Below, piece after piece: positions 1-12,400 of a DNA stretch of 64,000 nt (its first letter is position 1; each line of letters opens with the position of its first letter). Under the pieces are notes generated by a model that did no database searches, had not been told where the DNA came from, and saw only the letters and a program-made list of their open reading frames with translations. The position numbers were made by a program, and so were the translations under genes. Origin of the DNA: Chaetoceros tenuissimus (Eukaryota; Bacillariophyta; Thalassiosirophyceae; Chaetocerotales; Chaetocerotaceae); contig BLLK01000082.1 in assembly GCA_021927905.1 (NCBI GenBank), positions 1 through 64,000 on the forward strand. The letters run 5' to 3'.

Positions 1-342
1 CAGAACTGCCACCTTGTTCTCATGGCTGGTTGGGCATCCCTTCGAGCCGACCGCTCCACAGAAGACATTCCCATTGTTGCCAATTCTCTCACAGCACAAG
101 GCTTCGAGATCATTGACCAGCGCTACACAGCGTCCGTATCTGATTGGAGGGGCAGTGTTTGCAGACCCTGCCTCCGTCCAAGAATCAGAGAAAGGACTGA
201 CATTATCATCATCATCATCATCATCTCTTCCCCCCCCACGCACTTTAGCAGGTTGCTTACCTGGGTCGTTAGGAATGAAATCAGCGAACAAAGACATGGT
301 GTAGCGATTGAATTTGAAATTATATTAGTTTGGAGAAAGTAA
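1..342 (+). CDS. Unrecognised open frame, possibly the 3' part of a gene cut by the window edge
   Basis: One frame is open from the first base to a stop at 340-342. The first 60 or so codons look like ordinary protein (a run reading GFEIIDQRYTASVSDWRG around codons 38-55). The next stretch is an isoleucine run made by an ATC microsatellite, and the tail is low in complexity. I recognise no family. It could be the last exon of a gene starting left of the window, or chance. A second frame through the same bases is equally long, which lowers confidence. Confidence 0.2.
   Translation, partial: QNCHLVLMAGWASLRADRSTEDIPIVANSLTAQGFEIIDQRYTASVSDWRGSVCRPCLRPRIRERTDIIIIIIIISSPPTHFSRLLTWVVRNEISEQRHGVAIEFEIILVWRK
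204..226. repeat. ATC/TCA trinucleotide microsatellite
   Basis: About seven uninterrupted copies of ATC followed by a short C run (231-237). It creates runs of one amino acid in all overlapping frames. Confidence 0.85.
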
Positions 343-921
343 AAATTTTCTTTCCAGTTCCAGTACAAGATAGCTATTCTTCCACACAACTGAATTTCGA
401 CTTTCTATGAGCACACTGCTGAAATAAAGTAAAGACCTTCTAACTGACACCTCTTTCTGACACCTTACAATTTCAATGGCTCTGCTTGCAGCACGTCATT
501 CGTTTCAATTCTTTCTCTCGTCTGTCAGTTGTTCCTTTTTGATATACGTCACTTGTTTCAAGTCCAGGACTTCCAATCATATCTTTTGGATCTTCTCTGT
601 AGGTAGTAGATGTATCAGAGTATGATGTGAGCGTCATTTTTTGAACTTTCAAAAGCTGACAACTTGACGTTAGCGGAGCGTTTCAAAAGATATTCTTTCT
701 GCATCGTAGTCTGCACTTTCACCTCCTTCGCTTCTCTTTCTTTTCCCTATTGAACTGTATGTGCAAAATGGTACAAAGTTATCAATTTGAAGCCGTCGCT
801 ATGGAAAGCTTGCCAATTAGTTTAGTTATGTGCAAAGGCTCTAGCACTGACTGGAATAATTTAGAAGGGAACAAAGGAATAACATTTTTCTCTTTCTTGT
901 ATCGATGTGTTGTATTTATTG
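343..921. other. Non-coding AT-rich stretch upstream of the DUF268-like gene
   Basis: No convincing gene or repeat. It should hold the 5' UTR and promoter of the gene starting at 922, but no clear core-promoter motif stands out. Short open frames here (for example 750-1007) overlap the start of that gene in another frame and look accidental. Confidence 0.5.
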
Positions 922-1974
922 ATGAAGAATATACATTCAACAACTTTTATTTTTATATTTTTGATTGTCTTTTTGTCCAACAGTTTCAACTTGAGACAAC
1001 TAAATGAAATCAATATGTCTGAAGATCATCTCACATTTCATTTTCAATATGAAAAAAATAAAAATGTAGCTTATTTTTTTTCTCCGATAAAATTCAACAA
1101 TAGCAAGATTTCTCAAAGTGATGCCATCACAGAAAATTTAACACTCCTTTCACCAGGTGCAGAAAGACGAAAAAATATTTTGGAGGTTTGTGGAGAACTA
1201 TGTGATCTAAATCGACCAATAATGACCCCTGAACCGAATTACGGCTATTTCGGAGAAACGACTGCAAACATTGACTGCAAGGCACTCTTTGAATCAACTT
1301 TATTAGATGAACCATCAAATTTACGCCACCCTCCCAAACTACAGGACATCCCTAGAGAATTCTTAAATGATTATAGCATGAATGGTAAAGTCGATATTCA
1401 AGATTGGTGGATTGAAGACATGTTTCTAGGGAAAAAAGCAAAGATTTCTGTTTGGAGTAAGGAACTGATAGATGTGTATGCATCAAAAGCATTAAATGGA
1501 GATTTCGAAGGATGGGGGAATTATATGCCACTTGATCGAATCACTTTGTTTCATGTCCTTCAGAATGTCACTCAAGTGAGAAATCAATCTGTTTTAGTCA
1601 TTGGATCGGAAAGTCCATGGATTGAGGCAATGCTTGTTGCTTGCGGAGCAAAAAAAGTGACTACACTAGAGTATGGACATATTGAATCACACCATCCAAA
1701 GGTAAAGACATTTACACCAAATACTTTTCGGAGTGCGTATTTGAATGGTACATTAGAGAAGTTTGATGCTGTTGTTTCATATTCATCGATTGAGCATAGT
1801 GGACTTGGGAGATATGGTGATTCTTTAAACCCCTTTGGAGATATCATGACTGTAGCAAGAGCTTGGTGTGTAACAAAAAAGGGTGGAAGTTTAACTTTGG
1901 GTGTATCTTCGAGCGGTGAGAAGGATATTCTTTATTTCAATGCAATAGGAAAAAAAATTGCTCATGGATTTTAA
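922..1974 (+). CDS. DUF268 family protein (methyltransferase-like), membrane anchored
   Basis: 350-residue protein. The frame is open a little upstream, but the first ATG is at 922 and is directly followed by a hydrophobic segment (about residues 8-24, TTFIFIFLIVFLSNSF), so I take 922 as the start and the protein as a type II membrane or signal-anchored protein of the ER or Golgi. DUF268 hallmarks are visible: VIGSESPWIEAM near residue 224, which looks like an S-adenosylmethionine-binding loop, and SSIEHSGLGRYGDSLNPFGD near 287, followed by WCVTKKGG. The biochemical role of DUF268 is unknown as far as I know; glycan or lipid methylation is inference. The end is odd: after KDILYFNA the family normally continues for a few dozen residues (FNA-x-R-x-Y), whereas here nine unrelated residues precede the stop. 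That suggests a lost C-terminus, a one-base indel, or an unrecognised intron near 1945. N-glycosylation sites (NLT, NVT, NGT) fit a lumenal domain. Confidence 0.85.
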   Translation: MKNIHSTTFIFIFLIVFLSNSFNLRQLNEINMSEDHLTFHFQYEKNKNVAYFFSPIKFNNSKISQSDAITENLTLLSPGAERRKNILEVCGELCDLNRPIMTPEPNYGYFGETTANIDCKALFESTLLDEPSNLRHPPKLQDIPREFLNDYSMNGKVDIQDWWIEDMFLGKKAKISVWSKELIDVYASKALNGDFEGWGNYMPLDRITLFHVLQNVTQVRNQSVLVIGSESPWIEAMLVACGAKKVTTLEYGHIESHHPKVKTFTPNTFRSAYLNGTLEKFDAVVSYSSIEHSGLGRYGDSLNPFGDIMTVARAWCVTKKGGSLTLGVSSSGEKDILYFNAIGKKIAHGF

Positions 1975-2269
1975 TGTTTTTGTCACATTTTCAGGTTGAT
2001 CTTGTTTTTTATGTTGACGTCATTGTGTAGGTACTAGTATGGTATTTAAAAACTCATCTAATTTTTTCGTAAGTACAAATAATCGTATGAAAAAGTCACA
2101 AATAAAGCGCGCCAAATATCCTTGCCATAAATTAAACGCTTGATTAAACTATTTGAAAGTTTCATTTTGACGCCATTCCATTCCTCCACTGTATCTATAA
2201 TGAATGATAGCAATATAAAGAGATGTGAAAAAGATTAATATATTAAACATGGTTTTCATCTTGTATCCA
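1975..2269. other. AT-rich intergenic stretch
   Basis: Downstream flank of the DUF268-like gene. Nothing recognised. Confidence 0.5.
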
Positions 2270-3480
2270 ACAACCAAATGAGAAAAGGTAAACAACGAGA
2301 ACAAGGAAACATAAGGATTCTGAATCTCCTAGAAGAAGTTCAAGAGTAGTGATACCTCTATCAACTCCATGAATAACTGCAGCAAGAGATTGAAATAGAA
2401 GAGTGTATACAAAAAGAACAAGAAGTTTTGTACTACAATAAAAGCCATGTCTTCAGACATACAATTCTATATGTTTATGATCAAATTTTAGGTATTCCTA
2501 ACAATTGTGAACAGACTCAGTGGGATGGAAAGGGAGGAGTTATTAGCAGAATATGTTCAATTCTATCAATTGATGAAGGTTATAAATCATCATATATTTG
2601 AGCTATTCTAGAAGAAATTGAAGCTTTGCATGGGAATATATCCCTGAAAATAGTAATTCACAATGCACAGATAATAGCTGATGCTGTTGAATCTGGCAAA
2701 AGTATTTTAGAAGAGTATTTTAGATGGGTGGCTCTTGGTTAATGCTCATAGAGATGTGGAAGTTCTCCCATCACTTACCATTTCTTCAGTATACAGATAC
2801 ATCAAACAACTAAAACCAGCCATAGCCAAGTTTCAAAAAGTTCCTAAGGGCAGTAACAAACCAGACTCTACAGCTTCAACTGGTGTTTGCAATTGGGAAT
2901 CTGTTTGGGACTGTTTGATGAAGAAAAAGTAAAAGAGATTTTTTAAACAAAATGGAAAAGGTGAACAAATTCCCAATTATTTTATTGCTTTAGATACCAG
3001 AGTTACCATACCCTGTCTTGAGTATCATAAATAAAAAGACAGACATGAGTTGTTCAAACAGTTGTTAATGGGAATGGATGTGTCAACATGCAAGACTAAG
3101 GTAGATTTAGCTATTGACATATTTATGTGAGTAGATCAACCCTATATTTAATGTGCACACATATTCGAAAAATGGCAGAAATGTGAAACATAAAACAAGA
3201 GAAACTCAGCAGTTGGATTCAAATCTGCAGAGGCCCAGAAAAAACACACAGACCAGATATGATTGATTATACAAAGGAAAAGAATCAATATCTCCCATGG
3301 TACAGTGAAGATTGGAAAGTTGACATTTATCAAGGGCTATGTGTGAATCACAAAGATGATTGAGCACATGGTTGAGGAAACAAAAAGGTGTGAAACGCTA
3401 TCACACACTGCAGTATCCAATTTCTTCTCCCTCAAGCCTAAAATTGGCGAGTTAGTTGAATATCTTGAACCTATACAGTA
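2270..3480 (+). mobile_element. Decayed Tc1/mariner-type DNA transposon (transposase relic)
   Basis: All three forward frames carry pieces of one transposase in order. Near 2500-2590 there is a segment with QWDGKGGVISRICSIL, then QIIADAVESGKSI near 2670-2705. The piece at 2735-2932 reads VNAHRDVEVLPSLTISSVYRYIKQLKP and KVPKGSNKPDSTAS. This order (Q-W-x-G-K-G, QIIADxxExG-S, VNxHRxxxxLPxLTxSxVYxxxKRLxPK, KQGSxDPxSxWA) matches mariner-like transposases that I recall as multicopy in diatoms. Many stops and frame changes break it (for example the frame ends at 2740 and 2932), so it is a dead pseudogene. The DDE catalytic part should lie at 2940-3480, but I cannot read it clearly. No terminal inverted repeats were identified. 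Confidence 0.5.
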
Positions 3481-3559
3481 ATGAATTCGACATCTGGTTG
3501 TTGAGTAATATCATGATATAATAATAAAATCCAGATCATTTGCTTTGATGGATATGCAC

Positions 3560-4682
3560 TATACTGTATGAAGAACTGTCGCAAGAGCTCGCACAGAATT
3601 GATTGCTTATATTCCAACATTTAGACGATTGATGACAATCTCAGAAGAAGATATTGATAGATTCATTTCACAATTCCATTCTTCCAACTCTGGTCGCGCT
3701 GCTGCTCAGCGTATTGTGTATGGACCTGCTTTGGCTGCTAATCTTAAGGCATTGTCTTTCACCCTTAAAGGTAGAGCAAGTTGTAATGCTCTTTATGATG
3801 CTGCAGGTCTTGCTGCTTTGGATCAAGCCCAGTTAGCTCTCATGCAAACTTATCGTGACCAAGCACTACAAGAGAAAGAGAATGATGATGCTGTAACTCT
3901 GCCAGAAATTGATGTGCCAAAGTTTACTACAGACAATTATGATGATTTTATGGCAACATTCCTAACTGTCATCTCACGTATGAAAGGTGTACATGGCGTA
4001 TCAATCGATTATATTGTTCGTCAAGTTGATGGAAATTTCGATGATATTCATCCAACTTGAAAGCTGAAGATGAGAGCATGTTTGGCCAGAAGAGGTCCAA
4101 AATTCCAAGAAGACTCCAAGACTCTCCATTGGTACAACTGGTCATGGTGCAAATCTTGTGAAACAGTTCCAACCTCGTTATCAAGGCTTTCAATTGCACT
4201 TCGCTTTTGTCAATCACTTTGCAAATGATACATACCTTCAAAATAAGGCAGCACAAGCAGCAACCGACTTAACTAAACTGAATTACTCTGGAGATAAGGA
4301 GCACTTCAAGATGGAAGATTACTATAATCGCATGACACAGTGTTTTAATGATCTAGCGAATGGTGGTGCCCAATATACTCTCAATGATCACCAGAAGATT
4401 CAGGCTTTCTCTTGGGGATTGAAGAATGCCACTGCTGTTAGGTACCATGTGGATACAAAGCAAGCATGGGATGCTATTCAAGGACCAAAAGACTTCGACA
4501 CCTATTATAATTTGTTTTCATCCAAACTGCAGCAATATCGTACTTTGATCGGAGATGGTTCCCATACCGATAATAGACGAATTAATAATGTTGATACAGG
4601 AGGACGAGGAAGATCCAGACGTGGTGGACGCTTTGGAAGAGGAGGTGGCAGAGGTCGTAGTTGCGAGGTGGAAGTTATTTAG
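3560..4682 (+). mobile_element. Copia-type LTR retrotransposon relic: gag region
   Basis: A fossil Gag fragment. The part at 3599-4060 begins with a Gag N-terminus, and the part at 4158-4682 has the central Gag domain (FQPRYQGFQLHFAFVNHFAND, then YYNRMTQCFNDLANGG) ending in a glycine-arginine-rich tail (RGRSRRGGRFGRGGGRGR, 4604-4665). This layout is typical of CoDi-type Copia elements as I know them. It is broken in at least one place, has no polymerase part here, and has no LTR that I can define. A second retroelement leader starts directly after it. Old. Confidence 0.7.
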
Positions 4683-4907
4683 ATAACTGACATCTGTCAA
4701 CTGAATCTTGTGTGAACACGGATAAGACAATCGGCAATTGTGAGATGCTCGTCTGCAGAAAGATCTTGTGGTGAATGGAAGCTCCTTCACCTAATGTACT
4801 CATAACAACTAGACTTCGATATATAAGTACACTTGATATTGTTATCACTACTGATTGTTGACCACACTCCAGCATTCCAAGCTTCGTATAATCTCTTCCT
4901 TTCCTTT

Positions 4908-4925
4908 GGTTATGAGCCTGAACGA
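4908..4925 (+). other. Primer-binding site, initiator tRNA-Met half type
   Basis: GGTTATGAGCCTGAACGA directly follows the presumed LTR and lies about 30 bases before the Gag start. Its complement resembles the anticodon stem-loop of initiator tRNA-Met (GGGCTCATAACC). A near-identical site occurs at 44941-44954 on the minus strand. Confidence 0.6.
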
Positions 4926-7900
4926 CCATAGTCTATTCTTCTAACAGAAACTATGGGTGAGAACGAAGATTTGTTGAGTGAGTCATCAACCACAACTCCT
5001 GACACTGGCAGAACTGGTGGGCTACTAGAGTCCAGAAAGAAAAACAACGATTACGCTAGTGTTTTGAACGGATTTGGTGGAATGAACTTGAATCCAGACT
5101 TCAAAGATCCAGACTTCAAGCCGGATGCAACGAGACCATTACGAGGCGGTTACATCGAGTTCCTTGGAGCTGTATATGTTGGTGGTGCACCCATCGATCC
5201 TAAAACATATCTCCTGAAGACACGTGCTGGACAGACAACATATCGTGGCAGAGGGCAACTTCGTAGCCAGAAAACTATAAATGAACATGTCTCTAGCGTT
5301 AGGAATTGTGTAAATTCCTCCAATTGGTTACAGTTTCATGGAAGTATGGAGACTGAGACGGCGAACGCTAAGCAGTTAGGGAAAGTTGAATTTCTTCAGC
5401 GCTTGAATGGTGATATTAAAGTGTATGGCCTTGAATCCCTATTCTCTCCGCATGCTCTGGATAATAGACCCAAGCTGATAACTGAAAACATCCATGACTT
5501 TACACTTAAATGTGTCACTGATGATCATGCTTTCCGTGCTAGATACACAAATGAATGTGTTCGTGCATATGACATCTTCGAAACATCCGATTTTGCTCTG
5601 TTCCATGCTATTGTCGAGTCCTATCTATCTCCCAAGTTGTATGCAGACGTTCAAACTGCCTATGCAGATATCTCCCAATTTGCTTATTTGCCTGGGCAGG
5701 TTCTCTTGATGTTGGCTCTGGAGCACACAAACAATTTGGTTACGTATGACATTGACGAAGCTCGCAAGTCCTTTGAATCACTTAAGCTTATCTCTTATCC
5801 TGGTGAAAATGTGGGCGATCTGGTGAAAGATGCTCTCAAATACCTTCGCATCATGGACAGCGGTTATAGCCTTCCTTACAATGTGCAGTCTACCTTTCTG
5901 TGCAAGGTCAATAACACCTGTTGTCCTAACTTCAATTTCCAGATTTCTCTTGCTCTTCAACAAGTATTAGAAATGGAGGATTCGGTAGGACAGCACAAGT
6001 CTCCGCTTTAGATAAAGTGCCATCCTCATTATCAAACTCATAATATTTGGTAATTGTGTGAAAAGGTGTCAACCACGTATCGTCAGGAAGTTGGTCATGG
6101 ACGTTAGATTGTCGAGCGTATTCCATCAGCTGAAGGCAACTTTGGTTCTGTCTCTACACAGAAAAATCCAAATGGGAAATTTTGTTGGGATTGTGGCAGT
6201 TTCTATCATCTGTGTAACTCTTCTCACTGTCCTCTTTTTGGCAGTCCTGATCAAGGCAAGCATGAGTTCAAGTCTTCTCGCTCTGCAGGCGGAGGTGGAC
6301 AGGACAAGTCTGGTCCTGGTGCTAGCTCTGAAGAAAAAGATAAGAAAGAGCGTCGTCCAATGGCACCTTGGCGTCTTGTTCATCCCAAGGATGAGAATGC
6401 TACCTGTGAAGTTGCTGGTCAAGTATGTGCCCTTTGTAACTATCGTCAGACTGGTCAGGTCGGTTTATTAACTACTGGACCTAAGATGCATACCACTTCT
6501 GAACATGGAAAGCATCGTGCTGCTACTGACTCTGGTTCCTCTAGCCCTGCTTCTGAAGGTAATCTTGGAGAAGTCTTGCCGGTCACTGATGCAGCCTTGG
6601 ACCCTTCTGATAAAAAGGGAATGTATGCTGGAGCTTTTACAGCTCAAGCCCTTGGTTTTCTGGCCGAAACTGCAGATGTAGATGATGATCCACCAGCAAT
6701 CATCCAAAATGTATCCAGCAAGGACGATGTTGGAAAACAGATGGCGGAGTGGGATGATGTAGATGGTGAGATGATGTTTGAGAACTGGGATATGAGTGGG
6801 AAGGCCTTCATGGCACAAGCTACTGCAGGAAATGAGTCCATTCCAGCCAGCAAAGGTGCTTACGTCAGAATCCTGAACTTGGTTAAAATTTCAACAGGAA
6901 AGAAAGAAAATTTGTATGGAATGATTATCTCTCCCCCAAAGTCCGGTGGATTGTTCTATAAGTTGTCAGTTTATGATCGTGGTTCACAATGCTTTCATGA
7001 AATCAGACGTTGCAGGGATAATTTTGTGGTAATTGGACCGCATACGGATCTTCCTCCATTGCTTACAGCATGGAAGCCTACAGATGCTAGTGGACAGCTT
7101 CTTGCTGTTGGCCTTGGAAACGATCTCTCTTCTGGTGTACATCTAGAATATCTTTTCAGTTCCAGAGAATGTCCGGTTGCTAATGAATCTCAATACACTC
7201 TCTTGGCTCAGATTCGCCAACACCTTGTCACCTATCCGCCAGAGATTGCTCGAGAGGAGGTTTCTGCTGGTTATCTCGATGATGATACTGCTGTCTCTAG
7301 TGTTCCAGAGTTTGATACATCGGAGGAGGCAGACAGTTCTTTAGACATCACGGATAAAGTAAACGCTCTTTCTCTTTATTCCTGTTGTCTTAGTGCAGAT
7401 CCTGATCACTTCTTTGATGCAGATGAGTATAATGAGGAAGAAGAAGAAGATACTTTCCATGATGCCTTGGAGCAGCTTGAATGTGAAGTTACTACTGTCA
7501 ACAACAACTTTTTTTTCACACCACAGTCATGGTTTTTGGAGGAGACCCAGCCAGTATTTACGTGCTTTGTAGCTCCACTTCAGCTAGCCTATGTCTTTGC
7601 TTGTCGTATCATGTGGTTACTTAGTGCTGTTTTTTGGGATTCTTTGGAATGTCTGGGCTCTGGATGGATGTCATTACAACACTCTTCACCAGGTACAACT
7701 TCAAAATCCGATTCTTCTTCTTCTCTTCGCAGATACCCTCGAGCTTGGATGCTTCTGTCATGTATTCAGCTTCCACACAATGCTCCAGGTCTCTTTGGTT
7801 CCACTCCACCAGTAGATCGACATCTGCTTCAGCCTTTGCAGCAAACATGGGATCGTCAAACTAGTCTCTCTACAGTCCTAGATCCAGATCTAGATTTTCT

Positions 7901-7963
7901 GCTCCATTTCCATCGTCATCGTGGTGTTCACCTTGCCTTGCCTCTTTACTCGTTCCGCCGGTG

Positions 7964-8122
7964 TGTAACACACAAAAAGAGGGATGATAGTATCTTATGA
8001 TTAAAGCTATTTGTTCGTTGTTTGGATAGGTTGTTTGGTATATTCTTCGGAATCTTGAGAATAATGAGGCGCATCACCGATAGACATCAATCGTGGAGCT
8101 ATATTAGTAAATGAGTGTTACA
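7964..8122 (-). repeat. LARD 3' LTR
   Basis: 159 bp, TGTAACAC...GTGTTACA. Identical by eye to 13622-13780. A diverged relative lies at 61440-61606. Confidence 0.9.
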
Positions 8123-8137
8123 TCGGTTCTTCTTCTC
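8123..8137 (-). other. LARD polypurine tract
   Basis: Read on the minus strand it is GAGAAGAAGAACCGA, directly before the 3' LTR. This purine run fixes the minus orientation. Confidence 0.6.
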
Positions 8138-8687
8138 ATGTATAAAAAACTCATTGGAAAACTTTCGAAATTTCTTATGGGAAATTCGTTCAGAGATGGG
8201 CTTGTGCTTTATTCCAACTTTGAGAAAAAATATGAGAAGATTTTCCGGTAGCCTATAGAGAAAGAGAGAAAGGAGATGGTGGTTGTGCGATGAAAAGGTA
8301 AAATATGATCGGGAAAAATAGAAATGTCAATTGAGATACTGTACCAATGTGCTTGAGATGTCGAATGAAGTAATGAGGAGTAGTAGAGATTGAAGTCTAA
8401 AGAAGACCGTTTGGCATAAATTGGGCGTGTTTCTGTCAACTTAAAAGTCTGGGAATATGTCCATAGAGTAAGAGGAAACGGTCATTCTCAGAAGGTAGCT
8501 AAACAATGCCGATATATTTGAGGTCGAAATTGTCGTTGATGAAGGAATAAGATGGAGTTCCAGATCGAAGAAACTGAGCGTTCCGAAGAGATACCATGTC
8601 TGGTCCGAACTTGGTCCAAGCTTCCTGATGAAGAAGAGGGTAACAAAGCGAATAAGATGTGAGTTTTAAAAATAAATGCAATACTCT

Positions 8688-9180
8688 GCCTCGAAGTAAT
8701 CCTAGCAAACGTAAAATACAATAAGCTAAAGAGAACTCGTCCTCAGCAGTTGGAGATTGGAGATTGGAGATTGGAGATTGGAGATAAAGTTGTTGCCTCG
8801 AAGTTATCCTAGCGAACATAAAATACGATAAGCTAAAGAGAACTCGTCCTCAGCAGTTGGAGATTGGAGATTGGAGATTGGAGATAAAGTTGTTGCCTCG
8901 AAGTTATCCTAGCGAACATAAAATACGATAAGCTAAAGAGAACTCGTCCTCAGCAGTTGGAGATTGGAGATTGGAGATAAAAGTTGTTGCCTCGAAGTTA
9001 TCCTAGCGAACGTAAAATACGATAAGCTAAAGGAAACTCGTCCTCAGCAGTTGGAGATTGGAGATTGGAGATAAAAGTTGTTGCCTCGAAGTTATCCTAG
9101 CGAACGTAAAATACGATAAGCTAAAGAAAACTCGTCCTTAGTAGTTGGCGACTGGAGATTGGAGATAAAAGTTGCCTCAA
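8688..9180. repeat. LARD inner tandem array 1, about 92-107-bp units
   Basis: Five consecutive units, with core starts (GCCTCGAAGT...) at about 8688, 8795, 8895, 8989 and 9081, and a degenerate sixth at 9173. Each has a core (TCCTAGCRAAC, GATAAGCTAAAG, CTCGTCCTCAGCAG) followed by two to four copies of the 7-mer GGAGATT. The changing 7-mer count explains the shrinking unit length. Confidence 0.85.
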
Positions 9181-9446
9181 ATAGAAGGAGTAGATGGGTG
9201 ATGTCCAGTAGCGTATGTCTTGATAGTGTAGCAATTAAATACAGCGAAAGAGCTCTCGGAGGTCCAAAAAAAGATCTTGATTCATGCATAATATGAAAGT
9301 CATTACTAGGTGCTGTCGATTGCATGGGCAGATACAAACTTGTCTATACGTCTGTCTAAGATTCCTGAAAAAGAAGGAAGTAACGAGATGAAATAAGTTG
9401 TGAGTCGTAAAATAGATTCAAAACTATACCTTGTAGGCCTTCTGTC

Positions 9447-11551
9447 CAGATGAATGAAATGAAAGAGAAGCAAGTGCGGTCCAAACGAGGCCAGACTATG
9501 AAGCAAAGTGTAGAAAGAAAGAACTTGGAGATAGAGACTATAGAGATTGTTCCAAAATGAGAAATAGTCGTGAACTGAAGACCGTAGCAATTGTTCCAAA
9601 CGTAAAATGAGCTGGTCGCAATATTATTCACTGAGGTCTGAGGCAAGTGTGTATCGAAATATAGCCTGACTTTGATGCAAACTATGAAAGTAGAGACTTG
9701 TATTAGTCGACTGTAGCAAATCGAGCAAAGAAGGAGAGAAAATACTTGATGGAAACGATAGCATGTGGTCCAAAAGGATATAAACTTGTTTGTTAGATTG
9801 CAGCAAGGATGCATGTATGGAAGGTGAGTGCGTTGCAACGTGACAGTGCTAGTAGGCAATGGTATTGCTACAAACGGAGAATGGTTGGCCCAACTCATGG
9901 CGACTGGTGGATGACGATGAGATACGGAACCAGAGCGAAGTACGTTGCACTAAGGGAAGGATAAGGCTACCCTCGATGCAAAGAAATCGCGTTCGTAAGA
10001 ACAGTTGCTCGAAAGAATGCTGAAGATCTGTCTGAAAAAGAGGATTCATAGAAAAGAATTTGAGATGCATGAATGAAGCTGGAATACTGTACCCATGAAC
10101 CTTTTGCGGAAATAAAGACGAGTAGAAAAAGTACATCCTGTATGGAGAGTATGAATGAAACTAAATCTGGTACTTTCATGTACACAACGAAATAAAGATG
10201 AAGGCGAAGATAAAGACGGGAATTTCGTCCGAGGCATAAACCATGCATGGCGCAGAGTTAAAAGGTTGGTATCCGAGGGCAAGCTCAGAAGTAATACAAG
10301 CTTGTTGTCATCTATAGAAAAAGAGGGTTATAGAGCAAAGTAAATTATAAGTTGAACATGATTGAGATACTATACCAAGTAACTGCGAAGAAAATCGTGG
10401 ATGTAAAGCGTGACGTATGACGCGAGATATGAAGGCAGAGATTTGAATCTACGGATTGTATCAGAAGAGAAATTATGAATGATGGATAGTACAAAAACGG
10501 TACACCTGACCTCTGTCGGTTGCTCAAGACTGCTAAGAACTTGTCTACTCCGCCTTTAGACCTACTGCGAAGATGAGGGAAATGGAACAGACCCAAACCA
10601 TGACGAAAAGTGTAAGAGAAGTGACTTGGGGGTGAAGACCGTAGAGGCTGTTCCAAAATGAGAGGTAGCTTGTAGCCTGTGATGGAGATGACGAGGATAA
10701 AGCAACTGCTGTCCAAATGTCAAGCATTTATGAGCAAAGTGTTTGCAGCAAGGAGTCTAAAACTACCAGCTGTTACTCTGACATAGGAGACAGCGAATGC
10801 GTTCCAGATACAAGCCATGCTTGAAACAAAGTACGGAATTCGGTATCCAAGGGCAACACCAAAGCAGTACAAACCTGTTTCATTTATGGGAAAAGAGGAT
10901 TATAGAGCAGAGTAAAGTGGAAGTCGAATGAAATTGCAATACTGTACCAAATAGTCATCACGTAAAACCTGATTGTGCAAAGATGCAAATGTAGAAACTG
11001 CGGTTAGCTAGTTTCAAGGACAGATGCATTGAAAGCTGTTGTAAATCAAAATAGGATCGAAAGATATGAAGGCGGAGATTTGCATGTGTAGTCAAAATTT
11101 GTAGTCTTCTGAAAAGAGAGTTGTAGGTATTGAAAGGTCGTCGAACTGAAGGTGATTGCATTGCATAGGCTGATACGATTTGTTTCTTGTAGACCTGCTA
11201 CCAAGATGAATGAAATGAAAGAGAAGCAAGGGTGGTCCAAACGAGGCTAGACTATGAAGCAAAGTGTAGAAAGAAAAAACTTGGAGATAGAGACTATAGA
11301 GATTGTTCCAAAATGAGAGAATAGCTGTGAATGAAGTGTTGAGATTGAGAGGGAGATGAATGAAGTAGAAGTAGAGCGTTCCGAAGGTGGAGTGACCTTG
11401 TGAGGACAGGCATACTCGTGAACTGTAGACCGTAGCAATTGTTCCAAACGTAAAATGAGCTGGTCGCAATATTATTTACCGAGGTCTGAGGTAAGTGTGT
11501 ATCGAGATGTAAACCGACTTTGATGCAAACTATGAAAGTAGAGACTTATCC
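9447..11551. repeat. LARD internal dispersed duplication (9447-9704 and 11200-11551)
   Basis: The block at about 9447-9568 recurs at about 11200-11320 (for example GCTAGACTATGAAGC/GCCAGACTATGAAGC, CTATAGAGATTGTTCC). The block at 9569-9704 recurs at about 11415-11551 (for example GCTGGTCGCAATATTATT). The second copy holds about 95 extra bases. Both copies keep the same orientation. Confidence 0.8.
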
Positions 11552-12400
11552 AAAGACAATAATAGTTGCTCCGAGGCAGGTACAAATGTGTATCATCTGT
11601 CAGAAGAGAGTTTTAGAGAAAGATGAGGGGGCGAGTCAAAAGCAATTGTAAACTATACCGAATAGCCAAAAAATGATTGCGAATGAAAGTGCATTTTAAA
11701 CGTGACGTCAATGAAAAATATGACGACAGAAGCTCGAATATTTTTCGCATGATTGCAAGGAAGAATGCATGTGAAGCAAAACCTGAACATGGCCAAAACT
11801 GCAAAGGTAGGGTCCTAAGTACCCTGTGATGGATTGAAAGTAATTGTAAAGCAAATGTAAACAGCTAGTGACGAAGGGTATGAAGGCAGAGACTTGAATG
11901 CGTAGTCGAAATTTGTAGTTCTCATGAATGAAAGTATATTGCCGAGGTAGAGACAAGGAAGAAAAAAAGCGAATGCGTTCCAATTATGCGGAACTGGAAG
12001 GGTGTAGCGAAGTATTTGCAGCGAGTAGAGTGGTAGTGCCAATAGGGAACAGTAGCAGTTGCTCGACAATGACGAAGGATGCAAAAGAAGAGGTTGAAAC
12101 GTTGTGGAAATGAAGGCAAGGATAAAGAAGGCATGTGCGTTGTAGGTGAGAGCCGTGTATGACGCAAAGTATCAACTTAGTCTAATCCTTGCGATATATA
12201 GAGATTGATAAACATGGACAAGCTCAGAAGTAATACAAGCTTGTTGTCATCTATAGAAAAAGAGGGTTATAGAGCAAAGTAAATTGTAAGTTGAATATAA
12301 TTGAGATACTATACCGAGTAACAGCGAAAAAAATCATGTGTGTGAGGCGTGACGTATGACGCGAGATATGAAGGCAATGACTTGAATGCGTAGTCGAGAT
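10262..12400. repeat. LARD internal dispersed duplication (10275-10450 and 12218-12400)
   Basis: About 175 bp containing AAGCTCAGAAGTAATACAAG and CGTGACGTATGACGCGAGAT occurs twice in direct orientation. A shorter, worn third version lies near 10850-10950. Confidence 0.75.

Noticed and set aside
14-342. Two overlapping frames with Ile or Ser runs at the left edge treated as genes
   Set aside because: The runs are translations of an ATC microsatellite. Only a cautious partial-gene call was kept.
907-921. Upstream GTG start for the DUF268-like protein
   Set aside because: Nuclear genes rarely use GTG; the first ATG at 922 gives a proper signal anchor.
8209-12175. Many minus-strand open frames of 60-180 codons inside the LARD
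   Set aside because: They come from the purine skew of the plus strand, overlap each other in several frames, are rich in serine, leucine, phenylalanine and histidine, and show no domain.
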